From Candidatus Zixiibacteriota bacterium (GTDB lineage: Bacteria > Desulfobacterota > Binatia > UBA9968): a stretch of 64,000 bases of DNA. How positions within the stretch are numbered: position 1 is the first letter of the stretch; the number at the start of each line of letters is the position of its first letter. The position numbers were made by a program, and so were the translations under genes. The DNA is taken from the NCBI GenBank assembly GCA_035574315.1, contig DATLYW010000026.1:1-64000 (forward strand), written 5' to 3'. The notes under the pieces were generated by a model, which had not been told where the DNA came from, ran no database searches, and saw only the letters and a program-made list of their open reading frames with translations. Below, piece after piece: positions 27,512 to 35,834 of the stretch.

Positions 27512-27788
27512 AAGACTAGACCTCCCTCGGGTAACTACGTCACCTCGGCCAGCGAGCCTACGCAATAGCCATACCACGCGTAACTTATTGACTGTAAAAG
27601 GACTTTTTTAGCACACCCGAACGGTAAGACCCGTTGTTGAGCAGAAAGAGCCCCAAATTGTACGGCTGAACGAGATATCGGAAGCCGGAACCGACGGAAT
27701 TTGCCCGAGAGAGGACGGCGGTCGGGACGATGTCAGCCCACGGTTTCAGGCCGGGCGGACTGGCTACATCTCGCTGCTGGCGCGTCTC
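27512..27788. other. intergenic region, no gene seen
   Basis: A 277-base spacer between two minus-strand genes, more AT-rich than its surroundings near 27580-27625. It must hold the promoter of the secreted protein gene at 26594-27511, but no convincing -35/-10 pair was found. Confidence 0.4.
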
Positions 27789-28052
27789 CTAAAGAGCTCC
27801 GCGGTCGCGGGCATGGCGGATCGCTTTGTCGATTTCCAATACGGCTACGGGGCAATAGCGTTCCGCGGCCTCCCGGATGAGGCCTGCCTGAGTGTCGTCG
27901 CACGATACGCTGTACCCCTCGAACAGTACGCCGTCGACGGAGTAATCTATCCGGGTGGCGCGCTCCAATGCCTGGTGAGCCGGAGACTCGCCCGGGATAC
28001 GGCTTCTCAGCCGTTCATAATGGCCGGTGGCGATCTTTATAATGATCTCCAT
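27789..28052 (-). CDS. small conserved-looking protein of unknown function
   Basis: An 87-residue protein. The ATG at 28052 follows GGGAGGGAGCC, a strong ribosome site, and this start is preferred over one 50 codons upstream that would overlap the divergent gene at 28189. The sequence (IIIKIATGHYERLRSRIPG, RIDYSVDGVLFEGYSVSCDD, VAVLEIDKAIRHAR) is amphipathic and mixed alpha/beta with no signal peptide. I do not recognise the family. Confidence 0.6.
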   Translation of the reverse strand: MEIIIKIATGHYERLRSRIPGESPAHQALERATRIDYSVDGVLFEGYSVSCDDTQAGLIREAAERYCPVAVLEIDKAIRHARDRGAL

Positions 28053-28188
28053 GGCTCCCTCCCTTCGCAAGAGATCAGAAACAGCCAGGCTTATCAAGGC
28101 GGTCCGAGGCTCCCGGGACGCGGTCCGGAAAACGGTCGCTGCCGTCCGATGCAGCGTGGTAGAATAAAGCCCGGAGTTTGCCTGGATC

Positions 28189-28485
28189 ATGAAGCGGATC
28201 AAGATGGCCGCTGTGTCGGTCGCGTTCCTGTTTCTTGGGTGGGGGCCTTTTCAGGCCTCTGGACATGATGGCCCCATCGACGTTTACGGCTGTCATTACG
28301 GCGAAGGGCGTCGGGAGTATCACTGCCATGAGGGGATGTTCAAGGGCGGAAGCTTCGATTCACGGGTGGAAATGGTTCGCCGTCTGAAGCTTCAATACCT
28401 CAACATGGGAAGACGCTGGCCCTACGGCGATCTCGTCGAAGAGGACATTACCCAGGAACGCCCGGAGCAAGGCCTCGAAAAGTGA
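28189..28485 (+). CDS. small secreted YHCH-motif protein
   Basis: A 98-residue protein with signal peptide (MAAVSVAFLFLGWGPFQASG) followed by DVYGCHYGEGRREYHCHEG. This His/Cys cluster (GCH-x8-YHCH) occurs in small secreted bacterial proteins, sometimes at the end of nucleases or calcium-binding exoproteins, and could bind a metal such as zinc. The rest is polar and helical. The function is unknown. Confidence 0.65.
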   Translation: MKRIKMAAVSVAFLFLGWGPFQASGHDGPIDVYGCHYGEGRREYHCHEGMFKGGSFDSRVEMVRRLKLQYLNMGRRWPYGDLVEEDITQERPEQGLEK

Positions 28486-28618
28486 AGCGAGCGTCCGCCG
28501 CTGTCAAAGCCCGGGCGGATGAGTTATAGGTTCCTCCTGGTGCCGTCCTGTGGCGGCCCTGGGCATTCAAACCTCCCGCAGACCTGTCCGCCTCGTTCGT
28601 CGCTGTCTGGAGGAATCC

Positions 28619-29149
28619 ATGAGCGAAGAAAACGAAATCGCCTGGTTGAAGCTATCCGATGGAAGCGATTTGGTCCTGACCCGGCTCCACGTGATTCACC
28701 GGCGGGACAGGGGCGTGCTCGGCGAGTCCCGAAGCATCGTTCCGCGGAGCGCCATCAGTCGCGTTCGAATCGCGTGGAGGCGAAGCCTGGGCCTGGCAGC
28801 CCTCGGGGCGGCTTCAGCGGCCGTTTACCTCTTCATGTTGGTCGGCGGAGGGCTGGGCGGGATCTCCGGGATCTTTCCGGAACCCGGCGCGACACTGGAC
28901 CTGGCGGTGCAATACGGCTCGCTGGTCGCCGCAGCCGCTTTCCTGGCGAGCTTCTGGTTTTACAAGCCGATGGAAATCGAGATCGCTGCAGGCACCGCGA
29001 CCATCACGGGCACTCCGAAAAGCTACGAAGAGGCGCAGGAGTTTTCCGCGCGACTGACGGCGGAATCCGAACCCGGGGAAAGGACGGGAGAACGAGAGGC
29101 CGAAGCACCCGCCCAGCGCACGGGGAGGGAATCGGAATGGGAGCTCTGA
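28619..29149 (+). CDS. two-helix membrane protein of unknown function
   Basis: A 176-residue protein. ATG at 28619 with GGAGGA six bases upstream. Residues 1-55 are soluble and resemble a short PH-like strand region (WLKLSDGSDLVLTRLHVIHR), followed by membrane helices at about 60-80 and 100-120 and then a second strand pair (MEIEIAAGTATITG). The tail is acidic and disordered. This looks like a bPH/DUF-type membrane protein, but I cannot name the family. Confidence 0.6.
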   Translation: MSEENEIAWLKLSDGSDLVLTRLHVIHRRDRGVLGESRSIVPRSAISRVRIAWRRSLGLAALGAASAAVYLFMLVGGGLGGISGIFPEPGATLDLAVQYGSLVAAAAFLASFWFYKPMEIEIAAGTATITGTPKSYEEAQEFSARLTAESEPGERTGEREAEAPAQRTGRESEWEL

Positions 29150-29364
29150 GCGGTTTCCGAAGATCATCCATGTCCCCGGAATGCCGACCCTCCGACGAGA
29201 ACCCGGCGTTGACGCGCGTTCCGCAACTTGTATTTTTCTTGTTGGGAGGTTTGCGTCTTTGGTGCGGCCGCGGTCCGCTGCGACGGCACGAACTCCCTGC
29301 TAGAGCGGCACGGCCGCCGGTGATATGGTTGAAACTCGCGAAAAGGTCAGAAGGGAGATCGACC
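29150..29364. other. intergenic region, no gene seen
   Basis: This 215-base spacer holds no supported gene. A reading frame crosses it in the frame of the next gene but contains no family-like segment, and the next gene has its own well-placed ribosome site. Confidence 0.4.
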
Positions 29365-29607
29365 GTGCCCCAGTATGAACTTCACGCGCTCTGCAGCGAA
29401 TGCGGCGCCGTGCATCCGATGAGGATCAAAATCCATCTGGAGCAGGGCCCGACCGAGAGACAGAGTATCGCTCGCGCGTTCGAAGGAAAATCGTTGCCTC
29501 CGCAGGTGGCCGCAGTCGAGCATCACAAAATCCTCTGTCTCAAGACCGGGAAAACCTTCGTCCAGCACAGCCCCGAGCAGATCTTTTTGGTTCCGAGCTA
29601 TTTCTAG
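29365..29607 (+). CDS. small CxxC protein of unknown function
   Basis: An 80-residue protein from a GTG at 29365 with AAGGGAG eight bases upstream. It begins PQYELHALCSECGAVHPMR, a CxxC knuckle as in zinc ribbons, and has a lone later cysteine (KILCLKTGK). The C-terminal HSPEQIFLVPSYF may pack as a strand. Not recognised; it could be a cytoplasmic zinc-binding adaptor. Confidence 0.55.
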   Translation: MPQYELHALCSECGAVHPMRIKIHLEQGPTERQSIARAFEGKSLPPQVAAVEHHKILCLKTGKTFVQHSPEQIFLVPSYF

Positions 29608-29623
29608 CGCCGCCCAACTTCGC

Positions 29624-30181
29624 TCAGCTGATTCGGCGCCAATCACGCTCGGTGACCGGGATAGGGGCTCTCTTGGGACCGCGCCTGGCAGTCGCAGTGC
29701 CCAACCCCTGGCGGGAATTTTCTACTTTTTGCCGGATCTCCGCCCACGACCAATGCTGCTCGCGGCGCAGCTTGAGGAGGGAGGCGTAACTTTTCTGTAA
29801 AAGTCGCGGGCTTAGCCTGAGTCCGGTCTTCGAGATGACGGACTTGAACTGCTCGAAGGTGAAGGTTTCGACCGGCCCGCAAACGGGCTCGGGGGAGCTG
29901 CTGCGCGCCACGTCCTGCTTGAGCGAGTCGATGATATCGATGACGCGCCGCTCGGATAGCTTCCCGGCAAGCCGCTCGTCGATCCATGCCTGCGCGCGTG
30001 CCCAGGCGCGCTCGACCGCTTCCTCCTCGGTTTGTACGCGATCTGAAAATCTCACGAACTGGAACGCTCGTTTCGGACCCGCCCACCAGCTGATCGCGGC
30101 TTGCGGCGTCCAGCCGTTGCAGGCAGTATCGAAGCTGGGGAAGGGAATTACGGCGTGATCGCGGTACAACCGGCTCCACAT
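29624..30181 (-). CDS. hypothetical protein, convergent with the CxxC gene
   Basis: A 185-residue protein with GGAGAGGAG eight bases before the ATG at 30181. The N-terminal part has Trp/aromatic residues (WSRLYRDHAVIPFPSFD, ISWWAGPKRAFQFVRF), the middle is acidic-helical and the C-terminal part basic (RGPKRAPIPVTERDWRR), perhaps nucleic-acid-binding. It ends 16 bases from the end of the CxxC gene on the other strand. No family recognised. Confidence 0.55.
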   Translation of the reverse strand: MWSRLYRDHAVIPFPSFDTACNGWTPQAAISWWAGPKRAFQFVRFSDRVQTEEEAVERAWARAQAWIDERLAGKLSERRVIDIIDSLKQDVARSSSPEPVCGPVETFTFEQFKSVISKTGLRLSPRLLQKSYASLLKLRREQHWSWAEIRQKVENSRQGLGTATARRGPKRAPIPVTERDWRRIS

Positions 30182-30432
30182 GGCGGTAACTCCTCTCCGG
30201 GTGAAGCGGTGGGGTTTCGAAGAGCTGCTTTACGGAGCTGGCGCGGAGTCCCGGGAAAACTTCACCTGAGTCCAATTTAGAACTTTCGAAGAAAAGCGCA
30301 AGGCCTTTTTGGAAAAATTTCGCCATGGCCGGTTTCACAGAAATTCCCGGATGCGCGTCGCTGTCCCGGTCCCTGCGGCTGAAGGGCAAGTCGACCACTC
30401 CAGCCGGTTCCGTGAACCCGGAGCGGCGACCG
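30182..30432. other. divergent intergenic region
   Basis: A 251-base spacer between divergent genes that should hold promoters for both. There is an AT-rich patch at 30275-30325 (AATTTAGAACTTTCGAAGAAAAG), but no confident -35/-10 pair. Confidence 0.35.
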
Positions 30433-31227
30433 ATGCGCTGCGTGAGATGGGCGGTCGTCGGACCCCTGGCTTTCCTGCTCGGCGGCACACCGGCGTTTTC
30501 GTGGCACGACAAGGGCCATCGCATCGTGGCGGCGATCGCCGCATCCAGGTTGAGCCCCGCCGGCCGAACCCTGGTTCGCGAGCTACTGGCCCCGGGCGAG
30601 ACGCTGGCCGATGCGGCGGTGTGGCCGGATTACGACGGCAGGCGCATCCGCGAACTCGACGTCTTGCACTACGTGAATATCGCCGACGGATCGCAGGGTT
30701 ACCGGCGGGAGGTCGACTGTCCCGAGGGAAACTGCGCGATCGAAGCGCTGCGGTGGTGCGAAGCACAAATTGCGGATCGAAACGCTCCGCTCCACATCCG
30801 CCGAATCGCGCTACGTTATCTCGCACACCTGACGGGTGACCTGCACCAGCCGCTGCATGCCGGTCGGGCCGCCGATCGCGGGGGAACGACGATTTCTCTG
30901 ATCTACGGCGGAACCGTGACGAGTCTGCATCTCTTTTGGGATAAAGATCTTGTGGAGATGGAGGAGGGCGAGGTGGAAGAGGTGGCGAGACGTCTTGTGG
31001 CCGGAGCGACGCCGGCCGAATGGGAGTCCTCGAAGTCGGGAGACCCGGCTGAGTGGGCGAACGAATCCCTGCGGCTCGCCATGTCCCATGCCTACACGAT
31101 CGCGCCTTCGGGAGAGCCGGACGAGGATTATATCCGGCGAGCCCGCGAGGTAGTAAGACGTAGACTGCTCCAGGCGGGGCTCAGACTCGCTCGGGTGATC
31201 GACCGGCTGGCGGCAGGAGCGCGCTGA
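30433..31227 (+). CDS. secreted S1/P1-type zinc nuclease
   Basis: A 264-residue protein. The ATG at 30433 (GGAG nine bases upstream) opens a signal peptide ending AFS before the mature Trp of WHDKGHRIVAAIA; in this family the new N-terminal Trp is itself a zinc ligand. Other ligands are present: ADAAVWPD, LHYVNI, HLTGDLHQPLH and LHLFWDKD. Such enzymes cut single-stranded DNA and RNA and remove 3'-phosphates, usually outside the cytoplasm, as nutrient scavengers. All expected ligand motifs are seen. Confidence 0.9.
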   Translation: MRCVRWAVVGPLAFLLGGTPAFSWHDKGHRIVAAIAASRLSPAGRTLVRELLAPGETLADAAVWPDYDGRRIRELDVLHYVNIADGSQGYRREVDCPEGNCAIEALRWCEAQIADRNAPLHIRRIALRYLAHLTGDLHQPLHAGRAADRGGTTISLIYGGTVTSLHLFWDKDLVEMEEGEVEEVARRLVAGATPAEWESSKSGDPAEWANESLRLAMSHAYTIAPSGEPDEDYIRRAREVVRRRLLQAGLRLARVIDRLAAGAR

Positions 31228-31238
31228 CCGCCGGCTGC

Positions 31239-31454
31239 TCACTTGCGCCAGATCCGCTCAAGCGTTTCCTTTTGCTTTTCGGTCAGGCGGCGACCTTCAC
31301 GCACCTGCCGGGCCAGGCTCGAAATGAACGATCTCTCCCAGTCCGTAAATTTCGGATCGTCCAGCTCTTCGCGGAGGCAGGCGAGAAGGTATTCCTCGCG
31401 CGACTTACGGGACGGGTGCCGGTTACGAATCCCCCTGACCAGCTTCAAAGCCAT
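31239..31454 (-). CDS. small helical protein of unknown function
   Basis: A 71-residue charged protein with AGGAG seven bases before the ATG at 31454. It ends RRLTEKQKETLERIWRK; 'LTxKQxxxLxxI' tails are common in small proteins from phage and accessory regions, though no partner points that way here. Convergent with the S1/P1 nuclease, with 11 bases between the stops. Confidence 0.55.
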   Translation of the reverse strand: MALKLVRGIRNRHPSRKSREEYLLACLREELDDPKFTDWERSFISSLARQVREGRRLTEKQKETLERIWRK

Positions 31455-31791
31455 GAATTTCTCCTGATGAGATTTCTCGGGCCGAAGCCCGTGGTAAGTA
31501 AGTTCAAGCCGTTGAAACCGTTCAATCGCTTTGCTCCGTTCGAGCCGTCACCGCCTCGCAGGGGCTCAGAAGCTCGATGCAAAAACCGGGAGCCGGGAAC
31601 TACGATTATGATCTGCAGGAGGCAACCTGCGGCGACCCGATCGCCGGCAAGGCACCCATAATCAGCGCGGTTTCCGCTTCGACGGCGTTGTGGCAGCGCT
31701 CAAGTTTCTGCCGGGGCCGACGCGGGTCCTGACCTGTCCGGCGGGGTTTCCGTGCGCCTGCCGGGCGACGGACGAATCATTCGGCCCGGCG
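31455..31791. other. intergenic region with degenerate 9-bp repeat
   Basis: This 337-base gap has no supported gene. It contains five 9-bp units listed separately and otherwise GC-rich sequence. Confidence 0.45.
31503..31547 (+). repeat. five degenerate 9-bp tandem units
   Basis: TTCAAGCCG, TTGAAACCG, TTCAATCGC, TTTGCTCCG, TTCGAGCCG lie head to tail with a strict 9-base period. It is intergenic, just upstream of a minus-strand gene's start. Origin and role unknown; such 9-mers appear as short expandable repeats in some deltaproteobacterial genomes. Confidence 0.55.
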
Positions 31792-32532
31792 TCACCTGCC
31801 GCTTGCGGGTGCTCGCATTCCCGAAAAGCTATTCACGGTTGCGTGCAAGTTGCGCGCGAAGTCATTGGCGGCTTGCGTGCTCATCGAAAACGCGCTCCGG
31901 GCGTACTCTTTTACCGCCAGCAGGGCCGGCAAGGGCATTTGCCGCATGCGGCCGATCAGGTCATCGATCGAGCCATCGAGATCGGCGGGAGCGACCACCT
32001 CGCTCACGAGACCGAAGGAAAGAGCCGTGCGGGCGTCGATCTCCCGAGTCGAATAGACCAGATAAGCCACCGCTTTCCGGGGCAGCCGGTCCACCAGCGC
32101 CGACATGGCGATGGTGGGCATGATGTTATGCGCCATCTCGGGAAGCTGAAAACGGGCTCGCTCGCTGGCGATCGTGATGTCGCAGAGCGCGGCCAGGGCG
32201 CATCCAAGGCCGGCGGCGCGTCCCTGAACCGCACCGACGATCGGGATCGGCGCGTCACGAAATGCTCCGTACAGCGCGAAAATCACGTCGCTTCTCTCGC
32301 GCACGCTGTAGGCCTCCATGACCGGGCCGGGCCGTCCCATCGCCTCGCGTCCGAGGCAAAAATCTTCGCCCGCCCCTTTCAAGACGATCGCCCGGGATTC
32401 CTTCGCCGCGGAGGCGATCATCGCCGTGAGCTCCGCCAGGGCGGCGTCCGATTGCCGGTTGCCCACGTCGGGGCGGTTGAGAATCAACGTGGTAACGTCT
32501 GCGTCCTTCTTCTGGATGATAGGTCCCGCCAT
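31792..32532 (-). CDS. enoyl-CoA hydratase/isomerase family protein
   Basis: A 246-residue crotonase-fold protein from an ATG at 32532 with GGAGG eight bases upstream. The oxyanion-hole region is AVQGRAAGLGCALAALCD; the first catalytic glutamate position is in FQLPEMAHN, but the usual GGTQRL block with the second region is IAMSALVDRL, so the chemistry may differ from hydration. It acts on acyl-CoA substrates. It is divergent from the ligD-like gene, with 132 bases between. Confidence 0.8.
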   Translation of the reverse strand: MAGPIIQKKDADVTTLILNRPDVGNRQSDAALAELTAMIASAAKESRAIVLKGAGEDFCLGREAMGRPGPVMEAYSVRERSDVIFALYGAFRDAPIPIVGAVQGRAAGLGCALAALCDITIASERARFQLPEMAHNIMPTIAMSALVDRLPRKAVAYLVYSTREIDARTALSFGLVSEVVAPADLDGSIDDLIGRMRQMPLPALLAVKEYARSAFSMSTQAANDFARNLHATVNSFSGMRAPASGR

Positions 32533-32664
32533 GCGTTTCGCCTCCGGATTGGTTTCGTCGAGTCTAGGGAGGAGAAAGGGGGCTGTCAACGGCCGGAGCA
32601 CCGCGGGAGACCGGGAGAACTGCGCGGCTGGCGTTCGGGGCGTCGAAGTTATAGAAATTCCAGT

Positions 32665-34743
32665 GTGGCTCCGACGCCGGTCCGCATAGAAGGCAAAACC
32701 ATCGTGCTTTCGAACCTGGACAAGGTGATGTATCCCGCAACGGGTTTCACGAAGGGCCAGGTCATCGAATATTACCGGCGTGTGGCGCCTTACATTTTGC
32801 CACATCTGAGGGATCGGCCCGTCACTCTCAAACGCTTTCCCGACGGCGTGGGCGGGGAGCATTTCTACGAGAAGAACGCTCCGGCTTCGACCCCGGAGTG
32901 GGTGGCGACCTTCCCCGTGCCGAAGCCCGGAGGTAAATCGGCGACCCGTTACATCCTGATCAATGACCTGCCGACGTTGGTCTGGCTGGCGAACATGGCC
33001 AATCTCGAGCTCCATCCGTTTCTCAGCCGGGCGCCGCGGATCGACGTTCCTACCATGGTGGTCTTCGATCTCGACCCGGGGGAGGGAGCCGATATCCTGA
33101 GGGCCTGCGAAGCGGCCCTGCTGGTCAAGGGGGTGCTGGATCGCCTGCGCTTGCGGTCGCTCGTCAAGGTGTCGGGCTCCAAAGGGATTCATCTTCACGT
33201 GCCGCTCAACTGCGCGATCAACTATCGGGCGACGCGGGCGTTCGCCGAGAGCATTGCCCGGCTCCTGGAGCAGGCGCGCCCCGACCTGATCGTCTCGTCC
33301 ATGGCGAAGGCAAAGCGCACAGGGAAAGTGCTGATCGACTGGAGCCAGAACTCGGAGCACAAATCGACCGTAGCGGTCTATTCGCTGCGCGCGGTACGGG
33401 AACAGCCGTTCGTCGCGATGGCCGTCCGCTGGAGCGAGCTGAAGGCGGCGCTGGAGAAGGAGGACCGCGACGCGCTGTTTTTCACTCCGGAAGCGGTCCT
33501 GGAGCGGCTCGAACGGCAGGGCGATTTTTTCGCGGCCGCCCTCAAATTGAAGCAGTCCTTGCCCGCTCCGTTCCCGGAGCTGGGCGCCAGCGCGAGGCGC
33601 AGAGAAAATCCCGGAACCGTGGTTTCCCTCGAGGAGTATCGCCGCAAGCGGGATTTTTCGAAGACCCCGGAGCCTCCTCCGGCGGGGACCCCGGCCGCTG
33701 GCTCCGGTGAGCAGCGGCTGTTCGTTATCCAGAAACATGCCGCCCGACGACTTCACTATGACCCGGTCACGGTGATCGACCTGGAATCCCTGCCGGACGC
33801 GCCCGGAGGCTTCATCGAGCCGATGCTGGCCGCTCCCGTTGCCGAGCTGCCCGACGATCCTTCGGAATGGCTCTACGAGGTCAAGCTCGACGGTTATCGC
33901 TGTCTGGCGGTCAAGGACGAGAAGGAAGTGCGGCTTTTCTCGCGCAATCGCAGCGTGTTGAACTCGCGCTTCCCGCGGATCGCACGGGCGCTGCAGGCGC
34001 TGCCGCCGGGAACCGCGATCGACGGGGAGATCGTTGCGTTGGACCACCAAGGCCGGCCCTCGTTCAGCTTGCTGCAGAGGTCAGACACGCCGGAGGATCG
34101 TATCTACTTCTACGCTTTCGATCTGCTCGCGTACCGGGGAAAGAGCTTGATTCGGATGCCCCTGGAGGACCGGCGCAAGCAGCTTGCGGTCACGATCGCG
34201 CGGCTTCCGGCGGCGATCCGGGCTTCGGAAGATTTCACAGAACCGCCCGACAGAATCGTTGCCGCCGCTCGAGAACTCGGACTCGAGGGGATCATCGCCA
34301 AACGCCGCCGCTCGCGCTACGAGCCTGGAAAGCGCACCGGGGAGTGGCTCAAGTACAAGATCAACCGCTCCGAGGAGTTCGTGGTCGGCGGTTATACCCG
34401 CGGAAGGCCGTTCGATGCCCTGATCGTCGGTCAGTTCGATCAGGGCAAGCTTCTCTTTGCGGCGAAAGTGCGCAACGGTTTCGTTTCGCGCACCAGGATG
34501 GAGGTTGCGGGTAAGCTCAGGGGCCTGATCACAGAGCGGTGTCCCTTCGCCAATCTTCCGGAGAAGCGTCGGACCCCCTGGGCCTTGACCGAGAGCGAAA
34601 TGAAGAAGTGCGTGTGGGTCGAGCCCCGCCTGGTGGCCCAGATCGAGTTCACCGAATGGACCCCGGACCGGCACCTGCGCCAGGCGAAGTTCGTGGGTTT
34701 GCGGGACGACAAAGACGCACGGGACGTCACCCGACATGATTGA
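32665..34743 (+). CDS. ligD: LigD-type polymerase-ligase lacking the phosphoesterase domain
   Basis: About 692 residues. The N-terminal half is the primase-like polymerase of bacterial end joining (SNLDKVMYPATGFTKGQVIE, FDLDPGEG for metal, VKVSGSKGIHLHVPL). The C-terminal half is an ATP-dependent DNA ligase with the catalytic lysine in YEVKLDGYR, GEIVALD and EGIIAKRR, then an OB domain. Between them only FVIQKHAARRLHYD remains of the phosphoesterase module, fused directly to the ligase start at 33762/33763. The GTG at 32665 is a guess; no ribosome site is clear. No ku gene is in the window. Confidence 0.85.
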   Translation: MAPTPVRIEGKTIVLSNLDKVMYPATGFTKGQVIEYYRRVAPYILPHLRDRPVTLKRFPDGVGGEHFYEKNAPASTPEWVATFPVPKPGGKSATRYILINDLPTLVWLANMANLELHPFLSRAPRIDVPTMVVFDLDPGEGADILRACEAALLVKGVLDRLRLRSLVKVSGSKGIHLHVPLNCAINYRATRAFAESIARLLEQARPDLIVSSMAKAKRTGKVLIDWSQNSEHKSTVAVYSLRAVREQPFVAMAVRWSELKAALEKEDRDALFFTPEAVLERLERQGDFFAAALKLKQSLPAPFPELGASARRRENPGTVVSLEEYRRKRDFSKTPEPPPAGTPAAGSGEQRLFVIQKHAARRLHYDPVTVIDLESLPDAPGGFIEPMLAAPVAELPDDPSEWLYEVKLDGYRCLAVKDEKEVRLFSRNRSVLNSRFPRIARALQALPPGTAIDGEIVALDHQGRPSFSLLQRSDTPEDRIYFYAFDLLAYRGKSLIRMPLEDRRKQLAVTIARLPAAIRASEDFTEPPDRIVAAARELGLEGIIAKRRRSRYEPGKRTGEWLKYKINRSEEFVVGGYTRGRPFDALIVGQFDQGKLLFAAKVRNGFVSRTRMEVAGKLRGLITERCPFANLPEKRRTPWALTESEMKKCVWVEPRLVAQIEFTEWTPDRHLRQAKFVGLRDDKDARDVTRHD

Positions 34744-35548
34744 TCGCGGATCATCCGCCTGCCGCAGAGGCTGGTTTGCCGGGCTGGGCGCGCTGGCGAC
34801 CCTCGCGACCGCTTTGGCGTGGCCAGTTCCGCCGGCGGCGCAGGAAAAGCTGCCGCCGGAGGTCTCCGCAAAAGCGGCGCGCGACGGCACGGTGGTGGTG
34901 CTCGTGGGGCTCAAGTTGCCGTGGAAGGTGGAGACTGCGCTCGGGGCCGCGGCCGTGCAAAAGCAACGCGCGGAAATCGGGGCGGCGCAAGAGGCCCTTC
35001 TCCGCGATCTCCGTGCAACGGAGTTCAAGGTCATCCGCCGATACGAGGAAATTCCTGCGATTGCGCTCGAGATCGGCCCGGAGGGTTTGGCCGTTCTCGA
35101 AGAATCTTCCCTGGTCGCCAACGTGCTTTTGGACCGGCCGCCCAGGCCGGGTGCAGGCGGGGCGCCTACCGAAGGGGTCCGCTTCGAGGACGGCTACGTC
35201 TATGGGGCGCCCTCCGAAAAGATCGCGCCTGCGCTCCGGGAGCACGCCGGGACCGGAGAGCCGTTGCTGGTCCTGGTTGGGCTGAACATCGGGATCCAGT
35301 GGCGCCGCGAAGAGCTGCTGGCACCGGAGGGATTGGAGCGGCAGAGAGCGGCGATCAAGTCGGCCCAGGACTCGCTGCTGCGCGAGCTGACCGGAACGCG
35401 CTACCGGATCGTCCGGGTGTATCGCTCGATTCCAGCGATTGCGCTCGAGCTCGACGCGGCCGGACTGACGGTCCTCGAGGAGTCGGCCCGCGTCACAAAC
35501 GTCCTTCAGGATCGACGGCCGAACTCGGAACGAACCGGCGGCGGGTGA
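34736..35548 (+). CDS. secreted protein with two subtilisin-propeptide-like (I9-like) modules
   Basis: A 270-residue protein whose ATG overlaps the ligD-like stop (ATGATTGA). A signal peptide (FAGLGALATLATALAWPVPPAAA-type) is followed by two copies of one module: VVVLVGLKLP...EALLRDLRA...VIRRYEEIPAIALEI...LEES and LLVLVGLNIG...DSLLRELTG...IVRVYRSIPAIALEL...LEES. Such modules are the propeptide/inhibitor domains that open subtilisin-like proteases; here no protease follows. It may act as a stand-alone inhibitor or chaperone. The domain reading is by pattern only. Confidence 0.7.
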   Translation: MIDRGSSACRRGWFAGLGALATLATALAWPVPPAAQEKLPPEVSAKAARDGTVVVLVGLKLPWKVETALGAAAVQKQRAEIGAAQEALLRDLRATEFKVIRRYEEIPAIALEIGPEGLAVLEESSLVANVLLDRPPRPGAGGAPTEGVRFEDGYVYGAPSEKIAPALREHAGTGEPLLVLVGLNIGIQWRREELLAPEGLERQRAAIKSAQDSLLRELTGTRYRIVRVYRSIPAIALELDAAGLTVLEESARVTNVLQDRRPNSERTGGG

Positions 35549-35834
35549 CAGCGGCGGCGGAGCCCCTCAGCTCTTTCGAGTGATGCCGGAGAGCTCGATT
35601 CCCGCCTGAATCCGGGTCACGGCTTCGAGACAGAATTGCGCGGCTGCCCGGTGTAAACGAGTTGAACGGTGTCTTGTCCTCGCCGTCGGGCGCTTTCGCC
35701 CGCTTGTGATGTCGCGGCAGCTCGTGGGGATCGATCTGCGGCGCCGCCTGGCGACCTTGACGTCGTTTTTGTCAAGAAGCGGAAGCTCGAGGGCAGGCCG
35801 GGGGCTGGTCTCGCTGTTGCTCCACGGTGGGACG
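35549..35834. other. intergenic region, no gene seen
   Basis: In this 286-base spacer the only clear structure is a perfect 6-bp hairpin CGGGCG-CTTT-CGCCCG at 35687-35702, without a T-run. An in-frame extension of the next gene crosses part of it but is not family-like. Confidence 0.4.

Noticed and set aside
27813-28268. 151-codon plus-strand frame
   Set aside because: It overlaps a minus-strand gene with a strong ribosome site and a downstream gene with a signal peptide; composition is not protein-like.
31503-31547. CRISPR array
   Set aside because: The units are only 9 bp with no spacers; no cas genes anywhere in the window.
31792-34050. 752-codon minus-strand frame covering the crotonase gene and running opposite ligD
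   Set aside because: Only the last 246 codons are family-like and have a good start at 32532; the rest is the complement of the ligD-like gene.
35687-35702. Terminator hairpin CGGGCG-CTTT-CGCCCG
   Set aside because: Perfect but short stem with no T-run after it on either strand.
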